In this document: piece after piece, positions 50,382 to 52,660 of the stretch | Numbering within the stretch: position 1 is the stretch's first letter | Layout: each line of letters starts with the position of its first letter | Origin: CAZVYN01 sp964631125 | Lineage (GTDB): Bacteria > Eisenbacteria > RBG-16-71-46 > CAIMUX01 | Direction of reading: 5' to 3' | Length of the DNA stretch: 52,660 nt | Assembly (NCBI GenBank): GCA_964631125.1 | Contig: CAZVYN010000021.1 | Location: 1-52,660, forward strand | Notes under the pieces: model-generated | What the model saw: the letters and a program-made list of their open reading frames with translations, nothing else | What the model was told of the DNA's origin: nothing | Database searches by the model: none | Program-made: the position numbers and the translations under genes

Positions 50382-51338
50382 TTAGGCGGCCTTGGCGCCG
50401 CGGGTCTCGGACCCGGATCCCTGGAGTTTGATCACCTCGGACAGCACCTTGATCCGCTCCTCGAGCGCGCGGATCTCGCGAGTCTTCTTCAGCACGATGG
50501 TGTGGACCCGCGCGAGCACCTCGCGGCGCTCCTCTTCGAAGGCATAGCTCTGGCGCTTGTAGTTGTCGGCCTGACCCTGCAACTGGCGCGCGGTGGCGTC
50601 CTTCCCTCGCAGGAGTTCTGCTTCGTAGGCGGTGGAGCTGTTGCTCTTCTGCAGCGTGCTGCGGGTGCGCTGCAGTTCCTGCAGCTCTTTGCGCCCTTCC
50701 GCCAGCCGCAGTTGGCAGTCCTAGCTCGCCTTGATCGACGCCTGGGCGGAGCGATCCGCGAGCTTTTGCTCGATCTCGATCGAGTGCTCGAGGGCCAGAC
50801 GCTCGCGTTGCAGGCTTCGCAAGACGTAGAGCGGCCGATCGCGTCCCAACACACCGGCCACCGCCGCGGCCAGGTTTCCCGGCTGGATCGGCTTGACCAG
50901 GAACGCCTCGGGCGGCACTTCCAGTCGGCGCGTGAACGTGACCCGATCTCGGGTCGGCTCGGCCGTCATCACCACGATCGGCACCTTGCACCACGCGCGG
51001 TCGGCCAAGAGACGGGCCGCAAAGGCGAGTCCGTCGAGATCGGGCATCTGGATGTCGGTCACGACGACGGCGGGCGGGAGGAGCGACTGGAGCAGGTTCA
51101 CGATCTCCTGCGCCCCTTCGAACGCGGTTACGTCATAGCCGGCGTTGGTCAGCACGGTCTCGTAGAGACGCCGTTGGACCGGATCGTCCTCGACGACGAC
51201 GACCGAAGCCCCCCGCGTCGTCGCTACGGCCTCGACAGGCGCGGTCGCGGGCGCGGTCGCGGGCGCGGCGTCGGGCGCGGCGTCGGCAGCGTTGGCTTCC
51301 GGCGCTTCGGACTCGTTGGATTCGTTGGAATTGGACAT
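50382..51338 (-). CDS. Response regulator with coiled-coil output, interrupted by an in-frame amber codon
   Basis: From the ATG at 51338 the first 205 residues are an Ala/Pro-rich tail (10-45), a receiver domain with DD at 51-52, phosphoacceptor Asp95 (VVTDIQMPD), Thr125 and Lys149 (FLVKPI), then the start of a coiled coil (SLQRERLALEHSIEIEQKLADRS). A TAG at 50721-50723 stops it. The same frame then runs on for 112 more codons of matching coiled coil (LRLAEGRKELQELQRTRSTL, EEERREVLARVHTIVLKKTR, REIRALEERIKVLSEVIKL) to a TAA at 50382. The amber replaces what is probably Gln (CAG), a single-base change. Either a truncated gene, a read error or a read-through case. No DNA-binding domain, so output is probably by protein contact. 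Confidence 0.8.
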
Positions 51339-51443
51339 GGCCGTCCCTAGGGATCGTGACGTCTCGGGCAGATCTTTAGCGCCTCCTGCGCCCCGTCGGG
51401 TGGTAGCCTGCGCGTTCTCACCCGCAATTCCAGGAGGACCATC

Positions 51444-52031
51444 GTGAAGCACGAGGCGAAGAACTTCGACGGCCTGATCGGCCAGGTGGATGGCCTGAGC
51501 GAGGCCCAACTCAAGGCGCATTTCGGCCTGTATCAGGGGTACGTCAACAAGCTCAACGAGATCGAAGAGAAGCTCCGCGCCGCCGATCCGGCCCAGAGCA
51601 ATTATTCCTACGGCGAGTTCAGCGAGCTGAAGCGTCGGGAGTGCGTCGCCTTCAACGGCTCCTATCTGCACCAGCTCTACTTCGAGAACCTAGCCCCGAA
51701 CCGCGGCGCGATCTCCGCGTCACTGAAGACCAAGCTCGAAGGCGACTTCGGCAGCCTCACCGCCTGGGAAGCGAACATGAAGGGCGCCGCCGCGTCGACA
51801 CCGGGCTGGGTGCTCCTCACGTTCAACAAAGTCGACCAGGCGCTCCACTCCTACATCATGTACGAGCACCACATCGGCCTCCCCGCCCACCAAGAAATCC
51901 TCCTCGCCCTCGACTGCTGGGAGCACGCCTTCTTCATCGACTACGGCTCAAAAAAGCCCGACTACCTCGCGACTTTCTTCAAGAACGTGAATTGGAACGT
52001 CGTGAACGAGCGAGCCGCGAAGATTATGTAG
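51444..52031 (+). CDS. Superoxide dismutase, Fe/Mn family
   Basis: 195 aa from the GTG at 51444, with AGGAGG upstream. Metal ligands in the expected order: His26 (KAHFGLYQGYV), His76 (FNGSYLHQLYF), Asp157 and His161 (LDCWEHAFFIDYG). The closing KKPDYLATFFKNVNWNVVNER is the standard SOD C-terminus. The sequence is a divergent branch: the usual HHxxHH helix reads HFGLYQGYVNKL and the Trp of DxWEH is preceded by Cys. Detoxifies superoxide in the cytoplasm. Iron or manganese preference cannot be read from this. A terminator follows directly. Confidence 0.9.
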   Translation: MKHEAKNFDGLIGQVDGLSEAQLKAHFGLYQGYVNKLNEIEEKLRAADPAQSNYSYGEFSELKRRECVAFNGSYLHQLYFENLAPNRGAISASLKTKLEGDFGSLTAWEANMKGAAASTPGWVLLTFNKVDQALHSYIMYEHHIGLPAHQEILLALDCWEHAFFIDYGSKKPDYLATFFKNVNWNVVNERAAKIM

Positions 52032-52035
52032 CAGT

Positions 52036-52063
52036 AACGGCGCGGCCTTGCCGCGCCGTTTCC
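52036..52063 (+). terminator. Rho-independent terminator after the superoxide dismutase gene
   Basis: Perfect 10-bp stem AACGGCGCGG/CCGCGCCGTT with loop CCTTG, followed by a T/C tract (TTTCCTTCC), 4 bp after the stop. Confidence 0.88.
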
Positions 52064-52176
52064 TTCCTCCCGCACCCACGTGCTGTGTTTCCCCGTGTGC
52101 TGGCCGCAAGACGCGATTTCAACGCGCCGCCCCATGGCCTACGGCACACAGCCGCCCCGGATCGCGGCCCCTACGA

Positions 52177-52440
52177 TCGCCATGGCAGAACGCGTTCGTC
52201 GAGCGCGTGATCGGGTCGGCTCGGCGGGAGTGCCTGGGTCACATGATGATCTGCGACGAACGGCAGTTGAGCCGCGTGCTCCGCGAGCACCTGCGGCACG
52301 ACCATGGGCCACGGACGCATCTGGGGCGGTCGAAGGACTGCCCCGAGCCGCGAGCAGTCGACGGTCGCGAAACTGGAGAGGTCGTCGACGGACCGATGGT
52401 CGGCGGCCTGCACCATCGCACTTCAGGAGTGCGACGTGAC
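52177..52440 (+). pseudogene. C-terminal remnant of a DDE (IS3/IS481-like) transposase
   Basis: The frame reads SPWQNAFVERVIGSARRECL with the third catalytic Glu (FVER), then ERQLSRVLREHLRHDHGPRTHL, KDCPEPRAV and VGGLHHRTSGVRRDA, which is the whole C-terminal quarter of an integrase-core transposase. The first two Asp and the DNA-binding domain are absent. The 120 bp between here and the superoxide dismutase terminator show no recognisable transposase sequence. Terminal repeats were not found. Several residues normally conserved (YYHRSRTHLSLDK) are altered, so it is an old remnant. Confidence 0.75.
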
Positions 52441-52464
52441 GCTCGGATGGGGTTTATGGGTCGG

Positions 52465-52505
52465 ACAGGTGCTTTGTACTTGCGTGGGACAACGAAAGCA
52501 CCTGT
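52465..52505. repeat. Inverted repeat next to the transposase remnant
   Basis: Eleven-base perfect arms ACAGGTGCTTT and AAAGCACCTGT, 19 bases apart. It could be a residue of an element end or an operator for the following promoter; nothing decides between these. Confidence 0.55.
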
Positions 52506-52523
52506 TCGGAGTGCGATCCTGGC

Positions 52524-52551
52524 TTGACGCGGCGCGCAACAAGTCTAAGCT
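52524..52551 (+). promoter_or_regulatory. Candidate sigma-70-type promoter
   Basis: TTGACG and TAAGCT separated by 16 bp, 41 bp ahead of a good ribosome site. The -10 matches the consensus only partly. Confidence 0.4.
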
Positions 52552-52606
52552 TGTGTCGCAATCCAACGGGGCCAACCGACTGCATCGCGTTAGCAGGAGG
52601 AACACC

Positions 52607-52642
52607 ATGCGTGTCCGGTTCGTGACGGCGACATCGGCGTAG
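52607..52642 (+). CDS. Very short ORF with strong ribosome site, possible leader peptide or broken gene start
   Basis: ATG at 52607 preceded by AGGAGG (52595-52600), with a candidate promoter further up. It encodes only MRVRFVTATSA before TAG at 52640. The window ends 18 bases later, so I cannot say whether a gene follows as in a leader-peptide arrangement, or whether this is the start of a gene cut by a mutation. Confidence 0.35.
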   Translation: MRVRFVTATSA

Positions 52643-52660
52643 TTCGAGATCATTTTGGCG

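Noticed and set aside
50721..50723. Genome-wide reassignment of TAG as sense codon
   Set aside because: TAG ends several intact genes (DUF1697, superoxide dismutase, amidohydrolase-like, di-heme gene) at their expected lengths.

Overview
The window is high-GC bacterial DNA carrying about 38 intact or nearly intact protein genes on both strands. I found no rRNA, tRNA or CRISPR array. Secreted proteins with degenerate signal peptides, right-handed beta-helix proteins, Cys-rich GACC modules, DUF4331 proteins, an ECF-sigma/kinase pair and multi-copy HNH proteins suggest an uncultured high-GC lineage such as candidate phylum Eisenbacteria, Krumholzibacteriota or a myxobacterial relative. This is inference from gene style only; no taxonomic marker was used beyond carAB.

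Layout. 85-4533: alkaline phosphatase and a secreted thermonuclease (minus strand), divergent from a quinone oxidoreductase, a GNAT protein and a DUF1697 protein. 4534-9280: an AT-rich island, an HNH protein, a secreted Cys-rich protein, YdeI-like and RidA-like proteins, and an ECF sigma factor. 9265-11906: a receptor-type Ser/Thr kinase whose C-terminal half is out of frame across a run of nine G. 11907-13265: a scrap yard with a decayed IS3-type transposase and a metallo-beta-lactamase/GNAT deletion chimera. 13273-23202: a long minus-strand block (YggU, SRPBCC, beta-propeller/amidohydrolase, DUF4126, TPR, two DUF4331 halves, GT39, secreted protein). 23364-27244: M20 peptidase, small membrane protein, TPR histidine kinase. 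27303-30934: 5'-truncated TolB-like gene, second HNH gene, SAM hydrolase, with many short tandem repeats. 31159-42334: two M1-type peptidases, dienelactone hydrolase, broken GNAT gene, YdcF protein, beta-helix protein, M28-PDZ peptidase and thioredoxin-like protein. 42517-45688: a di-heme peroxidase/MbnP pair and a beta-helix protein. 45702-52031: carAB, a response regulator split by an amber codon, and superoxide dismutase. 52177-52660: a DDE transposase tail and a possible leader peptide.

The most interesting patterns are these. (1) Three unrelated secreted proteins share a short C-terminal motif, S-W-G-x-[IL]-[KR]-x-x-[FY]. (2) Two families of dispersed palindromes sit at gene 3' ends, mostly between convergent genes; one copy is a 52-bp near-perfect palindrome. 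(3) A two-gene MbnP/di-heme MauG-family operon is present. (4) Several genes are broken by single events: a G9 frameshift, an in-frame amber, a deletion fusion, frame changes in a GNAT gene and a lost stop codon. Some of these could be sequencing errors, and the homopolymer case most of all.
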